Source: Bacteroidota bacterium
Lineage (GTDB): Bacteria > Bacteroidota > Bacteroidia > Chitinophagales > Chitinophagaceae
Length of the DNA: 35,771 bases
Assembly: GCA_016866355.1 (NCBI GenBank)
Contig: VGMN01000012.1
Location: 1-35,771 of the forward strand
Direction: 5' to 3'
Part shown: positions 16,528 to 26,200 of the stretch, one piece after another
Numbering within the stretch: position 1 is the first letter of the stretch
Layout: every line of letters begins with the position of its first letter
Made by a program: the position numbers and the translations under genes
The notes under the pieces: generated by a model
The model's input: only the letters and a program-made list of their open reading frames with translations
Database searches by the model: none
Told to the model about the DNA's origin: nothing

Positions 16528-18630
16528 TTATTTAAAAGATAAACCTAGGTTATGCATGGTGAAACTCCAAATATCCGCTGCCTCTTCAATTTGCTTACTG
16601 GTAGGTTTTCCTGCACCGTGACCAGCTTTTGTTTCAATTCGAATTAAAACAGGGTTAACACCACGATGTGCCTCCTGCAACCGAGCTGCAAATTTGAATG
16701 AGTGCGCTGGCACAACTCTGTCATCATGATCAGCAGTTGTAATTAATGTAGCGGGATAATTGATGCCATCTATAAGGTTGTGCAGCGGAGAATATTTTAC
16801 CAAGAAGGGATATTGATCAGCTTTGTCACTTCTTCCATATTCAACTGCCCATGCCCAACCAATGGTGAAAAGATGATATCGCAACATATCCATTACACCC
16901 ACAGCAGGAAGTGCAACTTTGAATAGATCAGGGCGTTGGGTCATGCAGGCTCCAACCAGTAAACCGCCATTTGAACCACCACGGATTGCAATCAGTCCTT
17001 TTTGAGTGTATTTATTTTGAATTAGGAATTCCGCAGCACCGATAAAATCATCAAACACATTTTGTTTGTTATTCAACATGCCAGCTTTATGCCACGACTC
17101 CCCGTATTCACTACCCCCTCGCAGATTAACAACAACATATAACCCACCCTGCTCTAACCAAAATGCATTAGAAATACTGAAACCAGGCGTTTGGGGAATA
17201 TTAAAACCCCCATAACCATAAACCAAAACAGGGTTTGTTCCATTCAGCTTAAATCCCTTTTTTCCAGTGATAAACATCGGCACTCGTGTGCCATCTTTAC
17301 TGGTAAAGAAAACTTGCTTTGTTTCATAATTATCACTGTTGAAAGCCGTTTCTGTTTTCCTAAATAAGGTGGAAACGCCCGTCTCAACGTCATAATTAAA
17401 AATGGTGGGCGGATATGTATAAGAAGTAAAAGTGTAGAAAAAAGACTTTTCAGTTGGTTTTCCGCCAAAACCACTGGCCGTACCAATACCCGGTAATTGA
17501 ATTTCACGTACTAATTTTCCTTCAAGGGTATATTGCAGTACGCGCGTGGAAGCATTTTTTAGATAAGAACAAAACAAATAACCCCCGCCAGTACCCACAC
17601 TCTGTAATACTTCAGGTTGTTCTGCAATGATGGTTTTCCAGTTACCAGACATAGGTTGGGTAGGATCCACTAACACCACTTTAAAATTGGGTGCATCCTG
17701 GTTAGTTTTCAAAAGCAAATAATTACCATAGCTATCCACCACATCAGGATCCGTTTTAAAACCATTCACAAGGTGGGTGTACCCCTCTTGGTCCTTGGTC
17801 AAATCCTTAACCCAAAGCTCATTACCACTGGTGCCCTCTGTAGTTGAAATAATCAGAAATCTTCCATTGTCAGTCAAGTCAGCTCCAACATTTCTAAGAG
17901 GATGTTCGTTGTCCTCATAAACCAACACATCTTGGGCTTGTAAGGTCCCAATGCGATGATAATAAACTTTATGAAACTGGTTTTGCTTAGACAACTTTGT
18001 GGTAGCATCGGGCATTGGATAGCGACTGTAATAAAAACCTTCATCACCTTTCCAAGTGATACCACTAAACTTTATCCAACGAATAGTATCATCAATTAAT
18101 CTCTTCGTTGATAAATCCATAATAACAGCTTCTTGCCAGTCACTTCCACTTCGGGCTATTTGATAGGCTAGATACTTTGCATTTTTTGAAAAAGTAGTTC
18201 CACTCAATGCCACGGTTCCATCAGTTGAGAATTGGTTGGGATCCAAAAAAACCTCGGGAGCGGCATTGAGTCCCGTTTGACGGTAAAGAATACTTTGATT
18301 TTGTAATCCATCATTTTTTGAAAAATAATAATATCCTCCCTCTTTTCTTGGAGAACCATACTTTGGATAATTCCATAACACGGCTAAGCGAGCTTTAACC
18401 TTATCGTGAAATGGAATTGAAGTAAAATACGCACTTGTAACAGTATTCTGCTGCTGCACCCAACTCTTGGTTTCCTCACTGTTATCATCCTCAAGCCATC
18501 TGTAAGGATCTGCAATGGTATTACCGAAATAATTATCTGAAATAGTTACCTTTTTAGTAACCGGATAATTCACCTGAGCAAAAACAGTGCATCCAACAAG
18601 TGATGCGGCAAGCAATATAGTAAATCGCAT
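16528..18630 (-). CDS. Prolyl oligopeptidase (family S9A), exported
   Basis: The enzyme cleaves peptides on the carboxyl side of proline. It has a signal peptide of about 19 residues (MRFTILLAASLVGCTVFAQ), then the N-terminal cap entry YRWLEDDNSEETKSWVQQQN that is diagnostic of S9A, a seven-bladed propeller, and the catalytic domain. The triad is Ser553 (GGSNGG), Asp636 (ADHDDRVVP) and His671 (AGHGAGKP), at positions and spacing close to those of the mammalian enzyme. The NLRGGSEYGE segment is also conserved. A length of 700 residues is normal. The signal peptide implies a periplasmic or outer-membrane location. It is the first gene of a two-gene - strand unit; the Ig-repeat T9SS protein begins 9 bases later. 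With the M24 peptidase and 5-oxoprolinase genes it suggests use of proline-rich peptides. Confidence 0.96.
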   Translation of the reverse strand: MRFTILLAASLVGCTVFAQVNYPVTKKVTISDNYFGNTIADPYRWLEDDNSEETKSWVQQQNTVTSAYFTSIPFHDKVKARLAVLWNYPKYGSPRKEGGYYYFSKNDGLQNQSILYRQTGLNAAPEVFLDPNQFSTDGTVALSGTTFSKNAKYLAYQIARSGSDWQEAVIMDLSTKRLIDDTIRWIKFSGITWKGDEGFYYSRYPMPDATTKLSKQNQFHKVYYHRIGTLQAQDVLVYEDNEHPLRNVGADLTDNGRFLIISTTEGTSGNELWVKDLTKDQEGYTHLVNGFKTDPDVVDSYGNYLLLKTNQDAPNFKVVLVDPTQPMSGNWKTIIAEQPEVLQSVGTGGGYLFCSYLKNASTRVLQYTLEGKLVREIQLPGIGTASGFGGKPTEKSFFYTFTSYTYPPTIFNYDVETGVSTLFRKTETAFNSDNYETKQVFFTSKDGTRVPMFITGKKGFKLNGTNPVLVYGYGGFNIPQTPGFSISNAFWLEQGGLYVVVNLRGGSEYGESWHKAGMLNNKQNVFDDFIGAAEFLIQNKYTQKGLIAIRGGSNGGLLVGACMTQRPDLFKVALPAVGVMDMLRYHLFTIGWAWAVEYGRSDKADQYPFLVKYSPLHNLIDGINYPATLITTADHDDRVVPAHSFKFAARLQEAHRGVNPVLIRIETKAGHGAGKPTSKQIEEAADIWSFTMHNLGLSFK

Positions 18631-18680
18631 AGCTGAAGTTTAGTCTCACAAATTAATTGTTATTTTTAAGAAAAAAAGAG

Positions 18681-19379
18681 ATGGAAGTTCACAAACCCAA
18701 ATTTGTCAAAGGCTTTTTCCTTGAAATCGTTGTAATTGTGATCGGTATTAGTTTGGCAATAGGGGCTGAAAGATGGGTTGAGCATACACGAGAGTCAAAA
18801 GAGGCTAAACGGGTGATGACTCGTATGGTTGCCGAGTTAGCAAGAGACAGTAGTGATTTGGAACTCAATATCAATTATTTGAATCGTGCTGCAACATCAG
18901 ATAGTCTTTTAACGGAGTGGTCCCAAGGGAGATTAGAACTTGAAAATGACAGCATTGAATTACATGCAGATAATTCTCTAAAATATACCTGGTTTGCGAG
19001 CAATACGGCTGAGATAGAGGCACTCAAGGGCTCTGGTAAATTACATTTGATTGAGAACGAGGAATTACTCTCTAAGTTATTAAAACACTATGATCGTTAT
19101 ACAGATTTTGAGATGTTTAGGAGCTGGGCAGAGCGTATTTCTATTGAACTGATGGATTTATATAAAAGAAACTCGAAGATAACAACCCTGGTTATACCCC
19201 AAGAGGTCTCCTATGTAATGGATGGAGTTGCATTAAGTAAGGGATTGCGAGGAAACCAACTTTTTGAAAATATTTTACAGGAAAAAAAATTAGTTGACCT
19301 TTTCGTAATAGCCCGAACAAAAAATGCGTTGAAACGTGCCACCACATTACTTAGTGAGCTACGTCAAGAGGTGGAGTAA
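18681..19379 (+). CDS. Membrane-anchored helical protein, paralogue A
   Basis: This is a protein of unknown function with one N-terminal membrane helix (FFLEIVVIVIGISLAIGAER, about residues 12-31) and a mostly helical, charged soluble part. I chose ATG 18681 rather than an upstream in-frame ATG at 18657 because its paralogues at 20968 (-) and 21022 (+) also begin MEV followed by a basic segment, and because A-rich sequence precedes it. The conserved core is LKGSGKLHLIENEELLSKLL, seen in related form in the other two. The layout resembles the Bacteroidota DUF6090-type proteins, but I cannot confirm the family. The 3' end overlaps the convergent lipoprotein gene by 29 bases. It is divergent from the prolyl oligopeptidase gene with only 50 bases between them. 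Confidence 0.7.
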   Translation: MEVHKPKFVKGFFLEIVVIVIGISLAIGAERWVEHTRESKEAKRVMTRMVAELARDSSDLELNINYLNRAATSDSLLTEWSQGRLELENDSIELHADNSLKYTWFASNTAEIEALKGSGKLHLIENEELLSKLLKHYDRYTDFEMFRSWAERISIELMDLYKRNSKITTLVIPQEVSYVMDGVALSKGLRGNQLFENILQEKKLVDLFVIARTKNALKRATTLLSELRQEVE

Positions 19380-20196
19380 TAATGGACGGCATGGGATAGC
19401 GCCCACCTCCACAATCCGCTTCATCACAAAGCAGATTTTTCAGAATTGGATCTTTAAATAACGCGCTATAGTGCATCCATTTTCCGTTTACCCTGACCAG
19501 TTCATAGACTAGCCGCACTCCCTGGCTATAATCTACATACCAATGTATATGTCCTGTGTATAAAGGCTGAATAGGCTTACCATTTAACTGATGCCAACCA
19601 TAAATAGCTACTCTATCCCTTTTAGGGTAGGTGTATAGACGGCCCGTAGTGACAATATCTTTTTGTATGCCGGCGACTAAACCCTTTCTACCGGCCCTTT
19701 GTTTTTCCACTGCCAAGTGATGCTGATAAAAAGTAGGTGTACTATCTCTATTTTGTGTTAGCGGAATAGGAGAAAGCTTGATAGTTGCTGATTTATAAAT
19801 TTCATCAACCATTTTTCGAGTAGGCAGAAAACACTGCAAACTGTCAGCTAACTCCTGGGCCAAAAAAGGAGTTATATGAACACGTGCCCAGTTTTTATCT
19901 GAGCCTACAGCCAGGTAATCAGGTGAAACATAAAAAACAGCTCGATAGCGTTTACCACTACTATCCTGGAACTGTGTTTTAATCGCTACAAATTTTTGAA
20001 GGAATTGGGGAATAGCCCCAATTAGCACCAGCTTTCGAGTCAATGAATCTCTTTGTTTCCATTGGAAGGCCGCAGCTTGTTCGTAAAATGCTACGCCAGT
20101 AGTGGCTACAGTTTGAGGCCAGTGCATCTGCTTAGTAGAAGCACAAGCCTCTAGTAGCACAAGTAGAAAAATTAAATATATCCGGCAGATTCTCAC
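19351..20196 (-). CDS. Hypothetical lipoprotein, last gene of the split-paralogue unit
   Basis: The family is not recognised. The start is GTG at 20196, overlapping the preceding stop as GTGA, and no better start is available. The N-terminus (..IFLLVLLEACAS) is a lipoprotein signal with Cys at residue 18. The 281-residue body contains HIHWYVDYSQGVRLVYEL near residues 220-238, a striking aromatic and His-rich conserved-looking block, and a C-terminal CDEADCGGGRYP with two cysteines. The H..H..Y.DYSQG pattern might bind metal or sugar, but this is speculation. The 4-base overlap with the upstream gene indicates tight co-translation, so it probably works with the membrane-anchored paralogue B. 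Its 3' end overlaps convergent paralogue A by 29 bases. Confidence 0.72.
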   Translation of the reverse strand: MRICRIYLIFLLVLLEACASTKQMHWPQTVATTGVAFYEQAAAFQWKQRDSLTRKLVLIGAIPQFLQKFVAIKTQFQDSSGKRYRAVFYVSPDYLAVGSDKNWARVHITPFLAQELADSLQCFLPTRKMVDEIYKSATIKLSPIPLTQNRDSTPTFYQHHLAVEKQRAGRKGLVAGIQKDIVTTGRLYTYPKRDRVAIYGWHQLNGKPIQPLYTGHIHWYVDYSQGVRLVYELVRVNGKWMHYSALFKDPILKNLLCDEADCGGGRYPMPSIITPPLDVAH

Positions 20197-20624
20197 TGCT
20201 GTTGTCTTACGATTTCAATCAATTTTTGATTTTGTTCCTCCAAGGTCATTAAAAGACGACGGTAAATGCAAAAACGCAGGTAAAAAGATTCCATTTTAAA
20301 TAAAGTGAGAGGGTCTTGAATAACGGTCTTTACTTTAGAAGGGTTGAGAATAAAATCACGATTAGCCTCGGATGTACGATAACGAGCTGACAGCTGATCT
20401 GGCCCCCCGATTAAACTATTTATTTTCCTATTATTTGTTGGCTGCGTAATGGGAAATTGATCATTGTAAAATTTTCTCCCCTCATCATCATAGAGCGCAT
20501 TGTTATCCAGTGGTTTTTTAAATAAAACTTCATAGTAAAATGACAGCTCTTTTCTAAGATCTTTATTGACCAAATAGCTCAACATACCTGAGGACTGCAT
20601 ATTCTTAAACGTGGTATTATTCAT
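20193..20624 (-). pseudogene. C-terminal part of membrane-anchored paralogue B (second frame)
   Basis: This open frame of 143 residues continues paralogue B in the -1 frame. Its first residues MNNTTFKNMQSSGMLSYLVN hold the conserved helix with SSGMLSYLVNKDLRKEL, which matches GSGKLHLIENEELLSKLL in paralogue A and AGGMRLVKSHEIGNLI in paralogue C. It therefore lacks the membrane anchor that its relatives have. ATG at 20624 overlaps the upstream TGA as ATGA. Three readings are possible: a disrupted gene, a -1 programmed frameshift joining both parts into about 258 residues, or two coupled polypeptides. Its own stop overlaps the GTG of the lipoprotein gene. I label it as a gene fragment without being certain that it is inactive. 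Confidence 0.6.
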
Positions 20625-20968
20625 AAAAAAGTCTGATAGGATGGCAACTTTTCAATAGAAGCAATCCTGTTTTTCACCTGTTCCCAGTTAACTAAATTAT
20701 CCTGGTATTGGTAGATAGCCTCCAAAAGAATCATCATCCCCTTTCGCACTAAAATATTATCAGCCTGCAGCTCTTTAATGCGAGCGGAATCCTGTCTGAG
20801 GTCTTGTAATAAAGCCTGATAATTTTCCTCGATCCGATGGTCGATAATTTTATGCTCTCGGTAGTTCTTAGCAAAAAAACCAAGCGTGACTACTGCAAAT
20901 AGCATTATAAACTCCGTAATGTATTCTTTCCAATTCTTTGGCCTGTGGTGAGCGCGGTATACCTCCAT
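20621..20968 (-). pseudogene. N-terminal part of membrane-anchored paralogue B (first frame)
   Basis: This 115-residue frame encodes the basic N-terminus MEVYRAHHRPKNWKEYITEF and membrane helix (FIMLFAVVTLGFFAKN), followed by a coiled-coil-like helix. It is closely similar to the start of paralogue C (MEVHHKHHIPKKWSEYLTEF), which is encoded divergently 53 bases away. It ends in ..QTFL-stop just before the conserved SG helix, which continues in another frame from 20624. The switch lies at a run of six T, where the codons TTT TTA TGA form the heptamer T TTT TTA. Both parts together equal the length of the intact paralogues (232 and 245). See the finding on frameshifting. Confidence 0.65.
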
Positions 20969-21021
20969 ATAAACGGTTATTGTTGTAAATTGGCAGATCT
21001 AAATATAAGACAGGTTAATTC

Positions 21022-21759
21022 ATGGAAGTACACCACAAACATCATATCCCTAAAAAATGGTCAGAGTATTTGACAGAATTTTTTATGCTATTTGCAGCAG
21101 TCACATTAGGCTTCTTTGCAGAAAATCAAAGAGAGCACTATATAGAACGCCATCGCGAAGAAGAGTATATGCAAAGCCTGTTAGAAGATATGGTTAAGGA
21201 TACCATAGAGTTAAGTACTGCTACTAAGTATATTGATCGACAAATTGCCTTTATTGATACATCCATTTCTCTATTAAGAACCCCCCAGCTATCCCCCGCT
21301 GATCTTAAAAGATTATACATTTTTAATCTTGGCAGTCTGGGCAATAGAGGATCGGAGCTGAGTACGCGGACTTCTGCCCAATTGAAAAATGCAGGAGGCA
21401 TGCGCTTGGTAAAATCCCATGAAATCGGAAACTTAATTACTGAATACTGGCAACGCCACGAGTTTCTACAGAAATACGAGGATATCGTGGGAAACCTGAA
21501 ACTCAAAGCCAGGGATCAGTCGTATAGAATTTTTGACCAAGATTATTATGTAAACCTAGAAGATGGCGCTGGCCCCAGAGGGGTAAAAGAAGATGTAAAA
21601 CTTCTCACAAATGATAAATTATCCATTATTGAGTATGCTAACCGTCTTTCGCACGTCAAAAACTCGATGCTCAATGTTCAGCGAAAAATCTATACACAGC
21701 AGTACGCGAATGCAAGTAAATTAATAGAGAAAATACGTAAGGTCTATAAAATAGATTAA
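21022..21759 (+). CDS. Membrane-anchored helical protein, paralogue C
   Basis: This is an intact 245-residue relative of paralogues A and B. A His/Lys-rich N-terminus (MEVHHKHHIPKKW) is followed by one membrane helix (EFFMLFAAVTLGFFAEN, about residues 19-35), then charged helices with probable coiled-coil character (REHYIERHREEEYMQSLLED). The conserved core is LKNAGGMRLVKSHEIGNLI. With no signal peptide and a basic N-terminus, the short tail is likely cytoplasmic and the helical body periplasmic. It is transcribed divergently from split paralogue B with only 53 bases between the start codons, so regulation may be shared. Function is unknown. Similarity to DUF6090-type Bacteroidota proteins is my impression rather than a confirmed match. 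Confidence 0.75.
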   Translation: MEVHHKHHIPKKWSEYLTEFFMLFAAVTLGFFAENQREHYIERHREEEYMQSLLEDMVKDTIELSTATKYIDRQIAFIDTSISLLRTPQLSPADLKRLYIFNLGSLGNRGSELSTRTSAQLKNAGGMRLVKSHEIGNLITEYWQRHEFLQKYEDIVGNLKLKARDQSYRIFDQDYYVNLEDGAGPRGVKEDVKLLTNDKLSIIEYANRLSHVKNSMLNVQRKIYTQQYANASKLIEKIRKVYKID

Positions 21760-21764
21760 CGTTA

Positions 21765-21839
21765 TTATTTGTCACGATAATTACGCCTGATTAAGATCAG
21801 TATAAAAGCTAAAATGGCAAATAGTAAGGGAAGTGACAT
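21765..21839 (-). CDS. Possible 24-residue membrane micro-protein
   Basis: An ATG at 21839 opens a 24-codon frame, MSLPLLFAILAFILILIR.., ending RRNYRDK before TAA. It has one uninterrupted hydrophobic helix followed by a positive cluster, the pattern of a small single-span membrane protein. It lies antisense in the 103-bp gap between paralogue C and the M24 peptidase. It could be chance, since AT-rich antisense sequence often encodes hydrophobic residues. No ribosome-binding evidence is visible. Confidence 0.3.
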   Translation of the reverse strand: MSLPLLFAILAFILILIRRNYRDK

Positions 21840-21862
21840 TTTAAAATAAAATTACAATAAAT

Positions 21863-23185
21863 ATGAAAAAACTTCTACTTATTTTGGCATTAGTTTGGCT
21901 ACATATTGCATTACAAGCACAACCCATTTTATCAGAGCGAGAACAAAGCCGCGTGGTAGATGAAATTTTAGAAGAGCGTTTCAATACAATTTTACCAGAT
22001 TTAATGGAACGAGCCGGCATTGATTTTTGGCTGCTTATCGCAAGAGAATATAACGAAGATCCCGTGCTGAGGACCATGCTGCCCTCCACTTGGCTATCGG
22101 CTCGAAGAACAACCATGCTAGCCTTCTACTTTAATGCTACTACCAAACAAGTTGAAAAGTTTGCAATAGCACGTTATAACGTTGGAAAATCTATTCCCGC
22201 CGCATGGGATATGTCTGCATTCCCCGACCAATGGGATGCATTGGTTGACTTGATCAAAAAGAAAGACCCTAAAAAAATTGGTATTAATATTTCACAAGAT
22301 TTTGGACACGCAGATGGGCTCGACCACTCCCATTACGAACTACTACTGCAAAAACTACCCACAGCATTAAAAAATAGGCTGGTATCAGCTGCTCCACTTG
22401 CAGTAGGATGGCTTGAAACCCGAACAACTCGTGAAATGCAACTCTATCAAAAGCTGGTAGCAATTACGCATGAGATAATTGCAGAGGGATTCTCGAGCCG
22501 TGTAATCAATCCAGGTGTCACTACCACCGATGACTTGGTTTGGTGGTTCCGCCAACGAGTAACATCATTAGGATTGACAACTTGGTTTCATCCCTCTGTA
22601 TCAGTGCAACGAAGTGATACGGTCAATTTTGAACACCTACGTAGTTTTTCAAATAGACCAGAGAATGAAGTAATTCTTCCAGGGGATTTATTGCATGTAG
22701 ATTTTGGAATTACTTATTTGCGATTGAATACAGATATACAACAACATGCGTATGTGCTGCGTCCAGGAGAAGCAGATGCACCCACTTATTTGAAAAAGGC
22801 TTTTGCTACCAGCAATCGACTACAAGATATCTTGACCAGCCAATTTAAAACAGGAATTACAGGAAATGACATCTTAAGAGCCGCCAGGGAACAAGCTATA
22901 AAAGAAGGAATTAAGCCAAGTATCTATACGCATCCGTTGGGTTTGCATGGTCATGCTGCCGGGCCCACTATTGGGCTTTGGGATAAGCAGGAAGGGGTTC
23001 CTGGAAGTGGAGACTACCCTGTTTATTCGCATACCGCTTACTCCATTGAACTCAACAGCGCTTCCTTTATACCCGAGTGGGGTAAAGAAATTCGAATAAT
23101 GCTGGAGGAAGATGGCTATTTTGATGGACAAACCTTTCGCTATATAGCAGGCAGACAAGAAAAATTGCGTCTGATTAGTTATTAA
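21863..23185 (+). CDS. M24-family metallopeptidase (Xaa-Pro aminopeptidase-like), exported
   Basis: This is a pita-bread-fold peptidase predicted to act in the periplasm. A signal peptide (MKKLLLILALVWLHIALQAQ) precedes a creatinase-type N-terminal domain (about 21-185) and the M24 catalytic domain. Five metal-ligand positions are visible: Asp280 (HVDFG), Asp291 (NTDIQQ), His364 in the HPLGLHGHAAGP segment, Glu396 (SIELNS) and Glu415 or Glu416 (IMLEEDG). The HGHAAGPTIGLWD motif and the ending with DGYFDGQTFRYIAGRQ belong to a Bacteroidota M24 subgroup, so the exact specificity (Xaa-Pro, dipeptides, creatine-like) is not certain. The length of 440 is normal. The Asp-box protein starts 42 bases downstream on the same strand, so they may be co-transcribed. 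Confidence 0.9.
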   Translation: MKKLLLILALVWLHIALQAQPILSEREQSRVVDEILEERFNTILPDLMERAGIDFWLLIAREYNEDPVLRTMLPSTWLSARRTTMLAFYFNATTKQVEKFAIARYNVGKSIPAAWDMSAFPDQWDALVDLIKKKDPKKIGINISQDFGHADGLDHSHYELLLQKLPTALKNRLVSAAPLAVGWLETRTTREMQLYQKLVAITHEIIAEGFSSRVINPGVTTTDDLVWWFRQRVTSLGLTTWFHPSVSVQRSDTVNFEHLRSFSNRPENEVILPGDLLHVDFGITYLRLNTDIQQHAYVLRPGEADAPTYLKKAFATSNRLQDILTSQFKTGITGNDILRAAREQAIKEGIKPSIYTHPLGLHGHAAGPTIGLWDKQEGVPGSGDYPVYSHTAYSIELNSASFIPEWGKEIRIMLEEDGYFDGQTFRYIAGRQEKLRLISY

Positions 23186-23227
23186 TAAACCAACTTTCAT
23201 AATTTTCATTCCCTTAAAATCTACAAC

Positions 23228-26200
23228 GTGAAACAACTCCTTCTCCTGTTGACCAGCTTTTGCCTAGTACTAAACGCATCGGCACAAAAAGTAAACTGGG
23301 AACAATTTAAAAATTGGAAACCCCGCAATATTGGCCCCGCTGGAATGAGCGGGCGGATTACTACTGTTGATGCAGTAGTAGCTAACCCAAATATTATTTA
23401 CTTGGGTGCGGCATCAGGAGGTGTTTGGAAAACTGAGAATAGTGGACAAAATTGGACTCCTGTATTTGATGAACAACCCATACAGAATATTGGATCTGTT
23501 GCTATTCAGCAAAGTAATCCCAATATAGTATGGGTGGGAACCGGGGAAGGAAATCCGCGGAATTCCTTGAACCTTGGAGCAGGCATTTACAAATCCTTGG
23601 ACGCGGGTAAGACATGGAAAAAAATGGGGTTAGACAAAACGGTTTGTATACATCGAGTGGTAATTGATCCTACTAATCCCAATACCGTTTATGTAGCGGC
23701 CATTGGAAATCCCTATGCTGAGCACCCTGAACGAGGCGTATTTAAAACTATTGATGGCGGTGAAACCTGGTCTAAGATTTTATATGCAAATGACACAACA
23801 GGATGCGCTGATTTAGTGATGGATCCGTCTAATCCTAACAAGCTAATTGCAGCCATGTGGCAATTTCGCAGAAAACCTTGGGAATTAAAAAGTGGTGGAC
23901 CTGGAAGTGGATTACATATAACAGTAGATGGAGGTAAAACGTGGAAAAAAATGGGCAAGGACGAAGGGTTGCCCGAAGGACCATTAGGCCGTATTGGAAT
24001 TGCATTTGCTCGAAGTATGCCCAGCCGTGTGTATGCAAAAGTTGAAGCCACCAAAAACGGGTTATATAAGAGTGACGATGGGGGATTTAATTGGCAATTG
24101 GTGAATAGTAATCCCGGGGACGTAACCGACAGACCTTTTTATTACCAAGAAATATATGTTGATCCTAAAAATGAAAACAGAATCTATGATGTACACTCCA
24201 CCATTACATGGAGTGAAGACGGTGGAAAATCATTCGCAACCTTAATACCCTACTCCGGCATTCATCCAGACCACCATGCGTGGTGGATTAATCCTAACGA
24301 TCCTAATTTAATTATTGAAGGAAATGATGGAGGTATTGGTATTTCCAGAGACAGAGGAAAGAGCTGGAATTTTGATGAAAAAATTCCAGTGGGTCAATTT
24401 TATCATATCAATGTTGATAATGAAATGCCCTATAATGTAATGGGCGGAATGCAAGATAATGGGAGCTGGCACGGTCCGGCATATGTGTGGATTAACGGAG
24501 GAATAAGAAACTATTATTGGCATAATGTAGGAGGCGGGGATGGTTTTGATGTAATGCCAGATCCAGAAGATGCCAGTTGGGTTTACAGTGAAAGCCAAGG
24601 AGGAAGTTTTGGAAAACGAAATTGGAAAACAGGTGAATCCTGGTATATCAAACCTCCTTCCACAGATCCTAATCTAAAAATGCGTTTCAATTGGAATACA
24701 CCAATGGCGCAAGATCCATTTGACACAAAAACAATTTATCTGGGAAGTCAATTTGTGCACAAGAGCACCGACAAAGGAGGTAGTTGGCAGATGATCTCAC
24801 CTGACCTCACTACAAATGATTCGGTAAAGATCAAAGCCTTTCAAAATACCGGAGGATTAACACTTGATATCACTGGTGCAGAAACGCATTGTAGTTTATT
24901 GAGCATAGCCCCTTCTGTTAAAGAGAAAGGCGTTATTTGGGTGAGTTCTGATGATGGACAAGTTCATTTGACGCGTGATGGCGGTCAAAATTGGATTTCA
25001 TTTGCTGGAAAAATTCCTGGACTTCCAGCTGGAGCTTGGATTCCACAAGTAACCGCTTCAAAACATAATGCAGGTGAGGCATTTGTGGTAGCCAATGATT
25101 ATCGCCGCGGAGATTTTAAACCCTACGTTTTCCGCACTACTGATTTTGGAAAAACATGGACAAGATTAGTAGACGAAACAAAAGTGAACGGTTATGCGCT
25201 TTGTATGATTCAGGATCCAACTGAGCCTAATTTGATTTTTGTTGGAACCGAACATGGTCTTTGGATTAGTGTAGATAATGGTGCCAATTTTTCACAATGG
25301 AAAAATGGATATCCTTCTGTGTCAACTTATGATTTGGCTATTCAGGAGCGTGAAGCCGACCTTGCAATTGCAACTTTTGGAAGAGCGCTTTGGGTACTAG
25401 ACGATATTCGCCCATTAAGAAAATTAGCAGCTAGCAGTAATAAAACTCCTGTAAATAATATCACCGTATTTCCTGCACCTGATGCCATACAGGCTCAATA
25501 TAAACCGGCCGATGGGTTTGAATGGAGTGTCATGGGAATTTGGGATGCCGATAACAGAGCCCGTGGAGCTGCAATTTCCTTTTATATCAACAAACCTAAA
25601 AAAGCAGATACAACTGCAACAAAACCTATTGTTCCAACAGCTGAACCAGCAGCAACACAAGGTCCTGCAATGGCAGGTGGTGGCAGAGGAGCTGGCGGTG
25701 GTGGTCGCGGATTTGCTGGAGCTGGCAGAGGTTTTGGTGGGGGCAATCGTGGAGATTCTGTAAATGTGAGGATCTACAACGCGGAGCGCCAACTAATTCG
25801 TTCACTTCGTTGGAATGTAGACACAGGATTTAACAGGATGTACTGGGGAATGGAGGAGAAAGGTATTCGTATGCCGGGATCGCCTAAACCGCAACCAGGT
25901 GCACAAGAACCAGGAGGTTCGCAAGTATTACCAGGAACCTATAAACTTGTTTTGACCTATGCTGGTCAAATGGATTCGACTACTATTCAAATAAAAGATG
26001 ACCCCCGCCTAGGCAATCGTAATGAAATAAAATTAGCGCAACGCAACGCATTAGATCGATTGAGAGTAGCTGGTTCCAAATTGACAGAGGGAATGGACAG
26101 ACTTACTGAAGCAGAAGAAGTATGTAATAAAATAGTTGCACAATTGAAAGGAGTGGAAGGAAAGCCAGCTGATTCGCTTCGTAAAACAAGTAATGCAATA

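Noticed and set aside
18657-18680. Upstream ATG as start of paralogue A
   Set aside because: It adds MLFLRKKE, which the two paralogues lack; both begin at the equivalent of the MEV at 18681.
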